64,000 nucleotides of DNA, taken from assembly GCF_020181655.1 (NCBI RefSeq), contig NZ_CP084032.1, positions 2,294,001 through 2,358,000 on the forward strand. Direction: 5' to 3'. The stretch is from Pectobacterium colocasium (GTDB lineage: Bacteria > Pseudomonadota > Gammaproteobacteria > Enterobacterales > Enterobacteriaceae). Positions within the stretch are counted from its first letter, which is position 1; each line of letters opens with the position of its first letter. The translations under genes were made by a program, and so were the position numbers. This document shows, one piece after another, positions 18,468-26,638 of the stretch. The notes under the pieces were generated by a model, which was not told the DNA's origin, made no database searches, and was given only the letters and a program-made list of their open reading frames with translations.

Positions 18468-19378
18468 TGATTAAATCCTTTCGCGATGGTTTCCACCGTC
18501 ACTTGTAACAGGTCGATATAGGTTGGCACAGGGCCTTTTTCTGTAGACAGCGAATCAACATACAGCACGCCACCATATTTCGCTCCCGTTTCTTTACTCA
18601 CCTGTTTTGCTGGTTTATCGGAAACCGTGCTTTCGCTGAAGACCACAGGGATAGCCTTCTCACGCACGGTATCGATAACCCGACGTACCTGCTGCGGCGA
18701 CCCTTGCTCGTCGGCATTGATTGGCCAGAGATAGACTTCATTGAACTGATAATCCTTCGCCAGATAGCTGAATGCGCCTTCACTGGTGACTAACCAGCGT
18801 TGCTGTTCTGGGATGCGGGAGAGACGTTCACGTAGCGGTTCGTCGAGAGCCTTAATTTTTTCTGCGTAGGCTTTGGCGTTACGGTTATACGTCTCGGCAT
18901 TGGCGGGATCGGCTTGCACCAGGCCTTTGCGGATATTTTCAATATAGATTAATGCATTGGAGGGAGACATCCAGGCATGTGGGTTTGGGTTGCCATTATA
19001 GGCACCTTCACGGATCGGAAGTGGCGTTATGCCTTCAGTTACCACGACGGCAGGCACATTTTTTACGTTTTCGAAAAAGCGCGTAAACCAGCGTTCAAGA
19101 TTCATGCCGTTCCACAGCACCAACTGCGCAGACTGTGTTTTTACAATATCGCGCGGTGTCGGTTGATAATCATGAATCTCTGCACCGGGCTTGGTGATGG
19201 ACTCGACCGTTGCGGCATCGCCAGCGATATTCTGTGCGATATCCTGAATGATGGTAAAGGTGGTGATGACTTTAAGCTTTTCAGCCGCCTGAGCGGAGGC
19301 GTTGGCTAAAAGCAGTAAGATGCACGGTAGCGCAATGCGGCGGAACAGAGCAGGTAAACGGGCGTGAAAACCAATCAT
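18464..19378 (-). CDS. yfeA: Periplasmic Mn/Fe-binding protein YfeA (SitA)
   Basis: This 304-residue cluster A-I (ZnuA/PsaA-like) binding protein has a signal peptide ending near ASAQAA. The four metal ligands expected in Mn/Fe members are visible: His69 (GAEIHDYQP), His134 (PNPHAWMSP), Glu200 (TSEGAFSY) and Asp275 (VLYVDSLS). A glutamate at the third position points to Mn or Fe, not Zn. It is first in the operon, with a Fur-type operator upstream. Confidence 0.92.
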   Translation of the reverse strand: MIGFHARLPALFRRIALPCILLLLANASAQAAEKLKVITTFTIIQDIAQNIAGDAATVESITKPGAEIHDYQPTPRDIVKTQSAQLVLWNGMNLERWFTRFFENVKNVPAVVVTEGITPLPIREGAYNGNPNPHAWMSPSNALIYIENIRKGLVQADPANAETYNRNAKAYAEKIKALDEPLRERLSRIPEQQRWLVTSEGAFSYLAKDYQFNEVYLWPINADEQGSPQQVRRVIDTVREKAIPVVFSESTVSDKPAKQVSKETGAKYGGVLYVDSLSTEKGPVPTYIDLLQVTVETIAKGFNQ

Positions 19379-19412
19379 GCGGATATCCTTACAAACCGTG
19401 GAAGTGTTACTT

Positions 19413-19431
19413 GAGAATAATTATCAATATC
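19413..19431 (-). promoter_or_regulatory. Fur box upstream of yfeABCD
   Basis: GAGAATAATTATCAATATC matches 15 of 19 positions of the Fur consensus GATAATGATAATCATTATC. It lies 34 bp upstream of the yfeA start. Fur repression of yfeA is known in Yersinia. Confidence 0.75.
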
Positions 19432-19786
19432 ATTTAAGTCAAGAGGCAGAGAAGGGCGGAGAGTCAATAGTGGAGGGTGTCTCATGACACAAGAAATCAC
19501 TGTTCGCAGGCTCGTCGTGCGTGCTTGCGCGGGTAAGGAACGCATCATGCTCCTTTAGTAACATAAATGTTGCTTTAATTTAATGAATCCTACTTAAGGT
19601 TACAACGAAAGTCTAACGGTAACAGTGGTGAACTGTCGTGCAGCTATATTTGATCATACGCATGGCGAAATTTACGCCAAAAAAGAGAGAAATCTGATGT
19701 AGCCTTAAGAAAATATCAACGGCTGCCGATAAACCATAAAGAATGTGAGAGATGTCTCTCGTTTATACGAAAGGATCGTAAGTGAT

Positions 19787-19882
19787 ATGAGCACAAAATC
19801 AGAACGACGCTGGAAGCTGGCAAGTTTAGTATTATTGACTTTTCTGGTGGCATTATTGGTGTTACTGGTTAAAACCAGTTAA
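19787..19882 (+). CDS. Small single-span membrane protein, 31 residues, unrecognised
   Basis: ATG at 19787 to TAA at 19880-19882 encodes 31 residues: a basic start (MSTKSERRWK), one hydrophobic stretch (LASLVLLTFLVALLVLLV) and a short KTS end. AAAGGATCG lies 10-15 bases upstream, a loose ribosome-binding site, and GAGAGATGTCTCTC forms an inverted repeat just before. It sits alone between yfeA and yobF. The topology is typical of small stress or regulator membrane proteins, but I cannot name it. Confidence 0.5.
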   Translation: MSTKSERRWKLASLVLLTFLVALLVLLVKTS

Positions 19883-20325
19883 TTTCTGGCGTAACGAAAA
19901 GTTAGTCTATAAATAATTTCTATTATGTAATGTATTAATGCAAAAGATATACATAGCATAAAAATGACAATCCATTTTAAACATTGATATAAGCGTGGCC
20001 GCTGTCGGGCACGCTTGTTGTTAATGTTCAATATCCCTTCATCGTCGCACACCAATTATAGCTTTTTGTTATGATTGCTGGTGCATCTGTGTCAGAAATG
20101 CGACGGCTGTCGCGTATTTTTTTGCATAATAGAATCTTTCGCGCGCTTATTGTGTGGTGCCAGATGCCGCCAGTGAATATAGGCATCAGCGAACGTTATC
20201 GTGTATTAATGAATCAGGGATGATGTGAATTTGTGCGGCATGTCCACGACTGATAAAAAAGGCCTTGCCATCGATTACATAGTGTGTAATAACGCTTCTG
20301 GGTAAAACGAGGTACAGTTCTGTAT
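19883..20325. other. Intergenic region before yobF-cspC
   Basis: No convincing gene is visible. The stretch is A+T-rich and probably contains the promoter and long 5' leader of yobF-cspC, as cold-shock genes usually have. I see no tRNA or clear hairpin terminator in it. Confidence 0.5.
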
Positions 20326-20442
20326 ATGAATGGCATTTTCAGTAAAGAAGACTTAAGTACAACCTTTAGCGTTGCATGCTGCTTCTCTGCCGATCCTTAT
20401 CTTAGTGCCTCAAGCAGTAACGACTTTGGTTTGTCTGTATAA
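20326..20442 (+). CDS. yobF: YobF-like small protein (DUF2527)
   Basis: ATG at 20326 to TAA at 20440-20442 encodes 38 residues. The sequence [20 protein letters not shown] followed by [12 protein letters not shown] parallels E. coli YobF (GIFSKE, FSAEPY, AS-SN at equivalent positions), though it ends nine residues earlier. It lies 40 bp upstream of cspC, the same position as in E. coli, where yobF and cspC share a transcript. The only upstream purine stretch (GAGG) is rather distant from the start. Confidence 0.72.
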   Translation: MNGIFSKEDLSTTFSVACCFSADPYLSASSSNDFGLSV

Positions 20443-20482
20443 CGCCTTTTGGCGGTTTAAACAATTAAAGGAAATATTTGAA

Positions 20483-20692
20483 ATGGCAAAGATTAAAGGT
20501 CAGGTTAAGTGGTTCAACGAGTCTAAAGGCTTTGGTTTCATCACTCCTGCTGACGGCAGCAAAGATGTATTCGTACACTTCTCTGCAATTCAAGGCAACG
20601 GCTTCAAAACTCTGGCTGAAGGCCAGAATGTAGAATTCGAAATTCAGGATGGCCAGAAAGGTCCTTCCGCAGTAAACGTCACTGCGCTGTAA
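20483..20692 (+). CDS. cspC: Cold-shock-family protein CspC
   Basis: This 69-residue single cold-shock domain has RNA-binding motifs KGFGFI (residues 15-20) and VFVHF (29-33). It is almost identical to E. coli CspC, a constitutive nucleic-acid chaperone that stabilises stress mRNAs. The ATG at 20483 follows AAAGGAAA. An upstream in-frame extension to 20372 overlaps yobF and has no support. Confidence 0.95.
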   Translation: MAKIKGQVKWFNESKGFGFITPADGSKDVFVHFSAIQGNGFKTLAEGQNVEFEIQDGQKGPSAVNVTAL

Positions 20693-20711
20693 TTTTACAG
20701 CTCTGTTGCAA

Positions 20712-20737
20712 AACCCGCCATGGTGCGGGTTTTTTGT
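20712..20737 (+). terminator. Rho-independent terminator after cspC
   Basis: AACCCGC (20712-20718) pairs with GCGGGTT (20725-20731), followed by a run of T. It lies 20 bp after the cspC stop. Confidence 0.9.
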
Positions 20738-20798
20738 TGTCTGCGTTTTATTTTACCCGTGACGTAATAAAGGTGTTTTTAATGAGGAAAATGTGCCG

Positions 20799-21629
20799 AT
20801 GAGTTATCAGTGTCCGCTATGCCAGTTACCTCTGGAGCGACACCCGCGGCAATGGACGTGTGGTAAACATAGCTTTGACTGTGCGAAAGAAGGGTACGTT
20901 AACCTGTTGCCGGTACAGTTTAAGCGTTCAAAACAGCCTGGCGACAGCGCTGAAATGATGCAGGCACGGCGCAGTTTTCTGGAAGCCGGTCACTATCAGC
21001 CGCTACGCGACATGGTGGCGCAACACGTTGATGCTATTGTGGCAGATGACGCTGCTGCTCTGTTGGATATCGGCTGTGGTGAGGGGTATTACACCGCGGA
21101 GCTGGCGCAGCGTCTTACATCGCACAGAACGATGACGATCTACGGACTGGATGTGTCCAAAGCGGCGATTCAGCGTGCGGCAAAACGGTATGAAAACGTT
21201 GAGTTTTGCGTTGCATCCAGCCAGAGACTGCCTTTTCGCGACGAATCCCTTGATGCTGTGGTAAAAATTTACGCGCCGTGTAACGACGCGGAGCTACAGC
21301 GCACCATTAAGGTTGGAGGTTGGGTGGTAACGGTGTCTCCGGGGCCTCGACATCTTTATCAACTGAAAGCGGAAGTCTACGATGAGGTGTTATTGCACCC
21401 GAGCAAAGATGAAGCGCTCGTCGGCTTTCAGCTTATGGAGCAGCAAACGCTCGCGTACCCAATGCAGCTATCCGGGAACGAGGCTGCGGCGCTATTGCAG
21501 ATGACGCCCTTTGCCTGGCGAGCCACGCCAGATGTTAGCGAGCGATTGCGTGCGGCCGCCGCATTTAGCTGTGAAACGGATTTTATTATCCGCTTACATC
21601 AGCGTATTGATAGCGACGTCGTCGCTTAA
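20799..21629 (+). CDS. rlmA: 23S rRNA (guanine-N1)-methyltransferase RlmA
   Basis: This 276-residue SAM-dependent methyltransferase modifies G745 of 23S rRNA. The N-terminal zinc site uses Cys5, Cys8 and Cys21 with His24 nearby ([16 protein letters not shown]). The SAM motif [11 protein letters not shown] and the late motif [16 protein letters not shown] are present. The ATG at 20799 gives the family start [12 protein letters not shown] two codons upstream sits nearer GAGGAAA and remains possible. Confidence 0.93.
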   Translation: MSYQCPLCQLPLERHPRQWTCGKHSFDCAKEGYVNLLPVQFKRSKQPGDSAEMMQARRSFLEAGHYQPLRDMVAQHVDAIVADDAAALLDIGCGEGYYTAELAQRLTSHRTMTIYGLDVSKAAIQRAAKRYENVEFCVASSQRLPFRDESLDAVVKIYAPCNDAELQRTIKVGGWVVTVSPGPRHLYQLKAEVYDEVLLHPSKDEALVGFQLMEQQTLAYPMQLSGNEAAALLQMTPFAWRATPDVSERLRAAAAFSCETDFIIRLHQRIDSDVVA

Positions 21630-21644
21630 TCAAGATCGAGAAGA

Positions 21645-21682
21645 ATAAAAACGGGCAGCACGATAGTCGGGCTGCCCGTTGA
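21645..21682. terminator. Bidirectional terminator between rlmA and mntP
   Basis: AACGGGCAGC (21650-21659) pairs with GCTGCCCGTT (21671-21680). On the minus strand a TTTTTATT run follows, ending mntP. It also closes rlmA. Confidence 0.85.
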
Positions 21683-21697
21683 AGTAAGATGAGTTTA

Positions 21698-22270
21698 TCA
21701 GGCGGCGTAGCCGAGGTGCTCGTACAGGATATTGCAGCCGATACCAATCAGAACCAACCCACCAATCACTTCCGCTTTCTTGCCGAGAATCGGGCCGATG
21801 TAGCGGCCAATCATCATACCGATTGTCACCATGAGCATGGTGGCAAAACCAATCACCATCGCGGTATGAAAAATATTCACCTGAAGGAAAGCCAGACCAA
21901 CGCCGATTGCCATGGCATCCAGGCTGGTGGCGACAGCGGTGCAGATCAATAACGCCAGACTATGATTTTTGACTTTCTCACAACGGCAGTCGTCGGAGCC
22001 TTTGAGCCCTTCAATGACCATCCGACCACCGAGAATAACTAGTAGCGTAAACGCAACCCAGTGATCCCATTCGAGAATATACTGGCTGGCAAAAAAACCA
22101 AGTGCCCAGCCGATGAGGGGGGTGATAGCCTCAATGACGCCAAAAATGAGTCCGGTACGAATGGCATCGCGGAAACGAGGATTATGCAGGACGGCACCTT
22201 TACCGATTGACGCGGCGAAGGCATCCATTGACATACCAAATGCTAGGATAAGTGTTGCTGACATATTCAT
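21698..22270 (-). CDS. mntP: Manganese efflux pump MntP
   Basis: This 190-residue inner-membrane protein of the MntP family has six spans and acidic residues within membrane helices, as in [16 protein letters not shown] and [20 protein letters not shown]. It exports excess Mn(II). A long leader upstream has yybP-ykoY riboswitch features, so expression should rise with manganese. Length and sequence match E. coli MntP. Confidence 0.94.
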   Translation of the reverse strand: MNMSATLILAFGMSMDAFAASIGKGAVLHNPRFRDAIRTGLIFGVIEAITPLIGWALGFFASQYILEWDHWVAFTLLVILGGRMVIEGLKGSDDCRCEKVKNHSLALLICTAVATSLDAMAIGVGLAFLQVNIFHTAMVIGFATMLMVTIGMMIGRYIGPILGKKAEVIGGLVLIGIGCNILYEHLGYAA

Positions 22271-22274
22271 TGTA

Positions 22275-22410
22275 AATAGCCTCGGCTGGACGATTAACCA
22301 TATACACGCAGATCATCCCCAACCCGAATGACGATCTTACGTGTCTATGGTCTCGCCTACCAATCACGCTTGGCCGCCCGCACCACGCTTATGCTCCTAT
22401 AACAAGAGAT
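22275..22410 (-). ncRNA. yybP-ykoY manganese riboswitch in the mntP leader
   Basis: On the minus strand the leader carries GGAGCATAAGCG, then GCGTGGTGCGGGCGGCC, then GGTAGGCGAGACCATAGACA. The last resembles the conserved GGCnAGACC element of the yybP-ykoY class. A long hairpin (ATAGACACG...CGTGTATAT enclosing GATCGTCAT...GATGATC) follows, and AGCCGAGGCTA lies just before the mntP start. Position and motif order match the E. coli mntP riboswitch. Ends are approximate and no covariance search was possible. Confidence 0.78.
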
Positions 22411-22693
22411 AAACGAGTATGTTGATACGAGCATTTCTGATCAGTTATCGTGAATATTACTTAATCAGAAATCGGCTACTCCCCAATGACGGCGCAACCT
22501 TACCATATTATTTATGCGGTAAACAACACTAAAAGTTTTACGTGTTAATAATGCAATTGATAATTATTTTCATTTGATTGTCGAAATTGATTAATTGTAT
22601 AAAATAACATCAGGGTTATTGGGGTTAAAATACCACCAGAAAATGAGGTGTATATTTGCGGTTATTTAAAATAATTCGCCTGATAAGTTTACC
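22411..22693. other. A+T-rich intergenic region between yobD and the mntP leader
   Basis: No gene is visible. It should hold the mntP promoter. A weak Fur/MntR-like stretch, GATAATTATTTTCATTT near 22559, may be regulatory but is a poor match. Confidence 0.4.
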
Positions 22694-23152
22694 TCATTGA
22701 TTCTCAATCATAAATTTATATATTTTTTCTAAATCATCAAGCTGAGTAACCTGTATTAATAAACGCCGTTTCTCAAGATCGATGACTAATATGCCATCCT
22801 CAGATAAATTCATATTTTTAATTCTGGTATAAGGAATGAATATATTCGCATAAAAGAAGCCGGTTGATTTAAACACCAGTTTAGGACGACGAATATAAGC
22901 CAGGTAACATGCCATGAAGGCCAGAGAAATCAAAAGATAGGTAGTAAGAATAGCGCCATGGCTCATCACATTCTGATAAATAAGAATCCCCACTAAGCCG
23001 ATAAAAATCAACGTATCGAGCCGATTCATCCGTTTCAGAGGGACGAGGAGCTGGGTTTTCCCTTTGAGTTTCTCCATGATGAACTCATCATAGATGGCAT
23101 AAACCAGCGCTAATGCAATCAACACGACCAGCGTGATATCTGTCATTGTCAT
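22694..23152 (-). CDS. yobD: YobD, DUF986 family membrane protein
   Basis: This 152-residue protein has three to four hydrophobic segments and the family stretch [20 protein letters not shown]. It has the same length and neighbours as E. coli YobD, between mntP and manZ. AAGGGT precedes the ATG at 23152; a second ATG two codons on is possible. The function is unknown, although the location suggests an association with mannose PTS expression. Confidence 0.88.
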   Translation of the reverse strand: MTMTDITLVVLIALALVYAIYDEFIMEKLKGKTQLLVPLKRMNRLDTLIFIGLVGILIYQNVMSHGAILTTYLLISLAFMACYLAYIRRPKLVFKSTGFFYANIFIPYTRIKNMNLSEDGILVIDLEKRRLLIQVTQLDDLEKIYKFMIENQ

Positions 23153-23190
23153 CCGTATTACCCTTGCTCGTTAAGCATCCAGAACCGTCA

Positions 23191-23225
23191 TAAAAAATGG
23201 CCGGGCGTATTGGCACCCGGCCATT
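23191..23225 (-). terminator. Terminator after manZ
   Basis: AATGGCCGGG (23196-23205) pairs with CCCGGCCATT (23216-23225). On the minus strand it is followed by a T-run, closing manXYZ before yobD. Confidence 0.85.
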
Positions 23226-23230
23226 GGCTA

Positions 23231-24073
23231 TTACACGCCGAGCAGGCCGATCCAGTATCCGAAGATACCAATGGCGAAGAAGCCCATAATCAGCCACAGT
23301 GCGTTCACCTTGCGCCGTAACAACCACATACAGCCGAACGTTAGCAGCAGGGGAACGAGTCCCGGCATAAGCTGGTCAAGGATAGATTGAACGGTGGTCA
23401 CCGTGGTTGTACCGTTTTGGTTCGTCACCGTCGACACCACCATCGGAATGTTGACGTGAGTCCATTTATTGACCAAGGCTCCCATGACGAACAGGCCGAG
23501 AATAGAGGCTGCCTCGGTCATTTTTTGCAGGAAACCGCCGCCCATATCGCTGACGATATCGATCCCTTTACGGTAGCCGTAGGCGACGCCGTAGTAGCGT
23601 ACTAGCAGGCGAACCAGGTTAAACAGGACGAAGAAGAGGACGGGCCCTAACAGGCTGCCGCTCATGGCAATCCCCGCACCGAGTGCGGCGAATACCGGAC
23701 GGGCGGTGCCCCAGAATATTGGATCGCCGACGCCAGCTAATGGCCCCATTAGCCCGACTTTCAGGCCGTTTATCGCCGCATCGTCAATGGGGGCGCCGTT
23801 AGCGCGCTGTTCTTCCATTGCCATCGTTACGCCAAGTACCGGGGCTGCAACAAATGGCTGTGTGTTGAAGAACTCCAGATGGCGCTTGATCGCCTGTTTG
23901 CGCTCTTCCGAATTTTCAGGATAAAGACGGCGAATCACCGGCACCATGGAAAAACAGAAGCCGAGTGCCTGCATACGTTCAAAGTTCCAGGAACCCTGAA
24001 ACAGGTTGGAACGGATAAACACCGCGCGGATGTCGCTGTCAGTGAGTTTTTTGACATTCGTGTTTTCGACCAT
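23231..24073 (-). CDS. manZ: Mannose PTS permease subunit IID, ManZ
   Basis: This 280-residue IID component of the mannose-family PTS has the typical N-terminus KKLTDSDIRAVFIRSNLFQG and NPxF-like interior segments (VGDPIFWGT). It is highly similar to E. coli ManZ. The ATG at 24073 is chosen because AGGAG lies eight bases upstream; an alternative GTG at 24082 overlaps that site. It forms the membrane complex with ManY and also serves as a route for some bacteriocins and phage DNA. Confidence 0.94.
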   Translation of the reverse strand: MVENTNVKKLTDSDIRAVFIRSNLFQGSWNFERMQALGFCFSMVPVIRRLYPENSEERKQAIKRHLEFFNTQPFVAAPVLGVTMAMEEQRANGAPIDDAAINGLKVGLMGPLAGVGDPIFWGTARPVFAALGAGIAMSGSLLGPVLFFVLFNLVRLLVRYYGVAYGYRKGIDIVSDMGGGFLQKMTEAASILGLFVMGALVNKWTHVNIPMVVSTVTNQNGTTTVTTVQSILDQLMPGLVPLLLTFGCMWLLRRKVNALWLIMGFFAIGIFGYWIGLLGV

Positions 24074-24087
24074 TTTGCTCACTCCTG

Positions 24088-24885
24088 TTAATCCAGTTCG
24101 TTATCAAGGTCGTTATTGCCTGATGAAACCGGCTGGCCTTGAACCTTGTTATATTTCGGGCTGAGCTGGATATACAGCACCGCCATCACAATACCGATTA
24201 CGCCCAGCGCTACCAGGTTGAACTGGGTGAACGCGGCGGTCACGAAGCCAAGATAGAAGAACGGCATCAGGTAGCCTGCACGCATCATGTTGATGACCAT
24301 CGCGTAACCTACGACGACAATCATGCCACCGGCGATATTCAGACCGTTGGTGACCACTTCCGGGATGGAGTTCAGCATGGCGTGTACGGCATCGGTGCCG
24401 ACGGAAATTGCCACAATGACCGCAGGGATCGCGATACGCATGGCCTGTAGCAGCAGGGCGGAGACGTGAATCCAACTAATGGCTGTGAGGTTACCTCGCT
24501 CTGCTGCGCTATCTGCCGCATGTTGGAATGCGACTGTGATGGTACGAACGATGATGGTTAAGACTTGCCCGGCTGCTGCGAGTGGAATCGCCAGTGCAAT
24601 CCCGGCGCCGATCCCCTGACCGCCGGCAATAACCAGAATGGTTGAAATAATGGAGGCCAGCGCCGCATCCGGGGCGACGGCCGCACCGATGTTCATCCAG
24701 CCTAACGCGATCATTTCCAGCGTACCGCCAATAATGATCCCGGTTTTTAAATCACCTAATACTGCGCCAATCAGCGTACAGGCGACGAGTGGACGGTGGA
24801 ACTGGAATTCATCAAGAATTGAACCCATCCCCGAAACACACGCGACGAGAAATATCAGCACAATTTGAAGTGTGGTAATCTCCAT
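24088..24885 (-). CDS. manY: Mannose PTS permease subunit IIC, ManY
   Basis: This 265-residue IIC component begins MEITTLQIVL and includes GSILDEFQFHRPL and GGTLEMIALGWMNIGAAVAP. The ATG at 24885 follows TAGGAGAAG. Very high similarity to E. coli ManY extends to the terminal NNDLDNELD. It is separated from manX by an unusually long gap containing 20-bp tandem repeats. Confidence 0.94.
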   Translation of the reverse strand: MEITTLQIVLIFLVACVSGMGSILDEFQFHRPLVACTLIGAVLGDLKTGIIIGGTLEMIALGWMNIGAAVAPDAALASIISTILVIAGGQGIGAGIALAIPLAAAGQVLTIIVRTITVAFQHAADSAAERGNLTAISWIHVSALLLQAMRIAIPAVIVAISVGTDAVHAMLNSIPEVVTNGLNIAGGMIVVVGYAMVINMMRAGYLMPFFYLGFVTAAFTQFNLVALGVIGIVMAVLYIQLSPKYNKVQGQPVSSGNNDLDNELD

Positions 24886-24940
24886 CGTACTTCTCCTATA
24901 AAACGTGTCTGAGTAAAAATTAATCGCCATCCCCGTTGTT

Positions 24941-25020
24941 TTTCAATGTCAACGTAGAGCCTTCAATGTCAACGTAAAGCTTTCTATGTCGGCATAACGC
25001 TTTTCAATATCGACATAAAT
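24941..25020. repeat. Four tandem 20-bp repeats between manX and manY
   Basis: Four adjoining 20-bp units (24941-24960, 24961-24980, 24981-25000, 25001-25020) follow the pattern YTTCAATGTCAACGTARAGC. The first two are nearly identical and the last two diverge. They lie inside the manXYZ operon in an untranslated spacer. No hairpin with a T-run is evident. Confidence 0.85.
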
Positions 25021-25102
25021 ACCTATCTTGAAAATCGCCAGGTCTATAAAGCTATTATTGATGGTGACGTTCGCGTTAATCACATTCGCATTGCGATAGA
25101 TA

Positions 25103-26071
25103 TCAGCGCGGCATTTTGTTAATTAAATCCATCATTTTAAGTCGAGTATCGGTTGAGACTTTCCGAACCTCCAATTCAATGCCGCGTTTATCTAACTCCC
25201 GGAATGCAGCGATATCCTTCTCGTCGATGGAAACGGCATTATTGACCTGCGTTTTCCCCTGTTTAAATGCCATCCCGCCAATATTAACCGAGGTGATTTT
25301 TACGCCATTTTCGATCAGCGTTAATACATCGGTCGGATTGGTGAATAACAGCATCACCCGGTCAGCGGCATATTTTGGGTTGTCGTAAACACGGACGGCT
25401 TTTGCGACATCCACCACGTGAGCGGTAACGCCCGGCGGCGCAACCTGAGTCAGCAACGTTTTACGCACGTTATCGGCGGCGACTTCATCGCTGACGACAA
25501 TAATGCGCGAAACATTGGTTTCTTTCGTCCAACGGGTGGCGACCTGGCCATGAATCAGACGGTCATCAATACGCGCCAATCCGATCTTCATGTGTTCACC
25601 GGAACCGGCTGGTGTGGGAATGGCCTTGGCTTTTGGCGGCGGTGGAGGAGAAGGGGGCGCGGCTTTGGGCGTATCCTGATACTTCAGCGCCTTGACGCCA
25701 TCCCTGCCGGCTTCCAGAGCGATAGCAACCAAATCGGAAAAGGACGGATTATCATCCCGAGCCATAAAGGTTTCTGCCAGCATGGGGATATTCACGCCAG
25801 CGATAACATCATGGTTTTCTTTATTGGTGACGAGACGACTGGCTGCGTTGAACGGGCTACCGCCCCAGGTATCAACGAGAAACAGCACGCCTTGCGATGT
25901 GTCTAACTGCGTGAGTTTTTCCTGATATTTTTCTATCAATGTTTCGGCGTTTTCTCCAGGAACGAAATCGATCCAGGCGATATTGCTTTGCTCGCCAAGG
26001 ATCATTTCTGCTGTCTTTAACAGCGGTCCCGCAGTGGCGCCGTGAGTGCATAACATGATTGCAATACTCAC
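25103..26071 (-). CDS. manX: Mannose PTS subunit IIAB, ManX
   Basis: This 322-residue cytoplasmic IIAB protein starts at a GTG (26071), as in E. coli. His10 (MLCTHG) is the IIA phosphorylation site and His174 (DDRLIHGQVATRW) the IIB site. The two domains are joined by an alanine/proline linker containing PPSPPPPP. It transfers phosphate from HPr to mannose, glucose or glucosamine entering through ManYZ. CRP-like and Mlc-like sites lie upstream. Confidence 0.94.
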   Translation of the reverse strand: MSIAIMLCTHGATAGPLLKTAEMILGEQSNIAWIDFVPGENAETLIEKYQEKLTQLDTSQGVLFLVDTWGGSPFNAASRLVTNKENHDVIAGVNIPMLAETFMARDDNPSFSDLVAIALEAGRDGVKALKYQDTPKAAPPSPPPPPKAKAIPTPAGSGEHMKIGLARIDDRLIHGQVATRWTKETNVSRIIVVSDEVAADNVRKTLLTQVAPPGVTAHVVDVAKAVRVYDNPKYAADRVMLLFTNPTDVLTLIENGVKITSVNIGGMAFKQGKTQVNNAVSIDEKDIAAFRELDKRGIELEVRKVSTDTRLKMMDLINKMPR

Positions 26072-26251
26072 TTGCTACCTCCTCACGTTCACGATCATAA
26101 AGAGTCAATGTGTCAGGAAACTGGGTTAACGTTCAGCCACTGAACGTTAACCGTCGCGGTATTAGTATGGCTGCAAGAAAAAAATTTACCGTGGATTCAT
26201 GACATTCACTGTGTTCCTCCAGGTTGTCAGGCGAGAAATCGTGACTGACAG

Positions 26252-26279
26252 ATTTATTTTAGTTATCGAAAAAATAAAT
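26252..26279 (-). promoter_or_regulatory. Candidate Mlc/NagC-type operator upstream of manX
   Basis: The stretch contains TTATTTTAGTTATCGAAAAA followed by ATAA, an A/T-rich arm pair around a CG-containing centre as seen in Mlc and NagC sites. It lies about 180 bp upstream of manX. Mlc represses manXYZ in E. coli, and the match was made by eye only. Confidence 0.4.
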
Positions 26280-26281
26280 AG

Positions 26282-26297
26282 TGTGATGATGCTCTAA
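26282..26297 (-). promoter_or_regulatory. CRP-like site upstream of manX
   Basis: TGTGA-TGATGC-TCTAA keeps the full left half and three of five bases of the right half of the CRP site. It adjoins the Mlc-like element. Confidence 0.4.
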
Positions 26298-26638
26298 TGC
26301 TGACCAGTTAAACGAGCGGCTAAAAGGATGCAGAAGCGGAAAATTTGAGCGTGTTATCAATGCGAAGCCGATCGACGAAATTCTTTGTGAAAATTGGTAA
26401 CAACCTGTTAGAGTAAACGTCCCTTAAATTGCTTAGGAGCACCGGGCATCAGCCCTTCCCATGGACTGTCACCGACAAAACGTTCTCTGTTTCCCCGCTA
26501 ATGCTGGCGGTTTTCTGTACTCAACTGGTCACTCAGACCACATTCAGAATCTCTCTGATTCACATCAACTCTTTTTATTACCATTCAATGCGGCTCATGC
26601 ATTGATGTCATCTGCTCGTTCATTTTCTGGAGTCTGAC
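26298..26638 (+). other. Leader region upstream of yoaE
   Basis: There is no gene in this 341-bp stretch. It contains short hairpins such as GGGCATCAGCCC near 26446-26457 and a C/T-rich segment, and probably includes the yoaE promoter and a long 5' untranslated leader. I could not assign it to a known riboswitch class. Confidence 0.4.

Noticed and set aside
22559..22577. Fur or MntR box in the mntP promoter region
   Set aside because: Only about 12 of 19 positions fit the Fur consensus and the MntR palindrome is absent.
24941..25020. CRISPR array between manX and manY
   Set aside because: The 20-bp units are contiguous with no unique spacers, the copies diverge steadily, and no cas genes are present.
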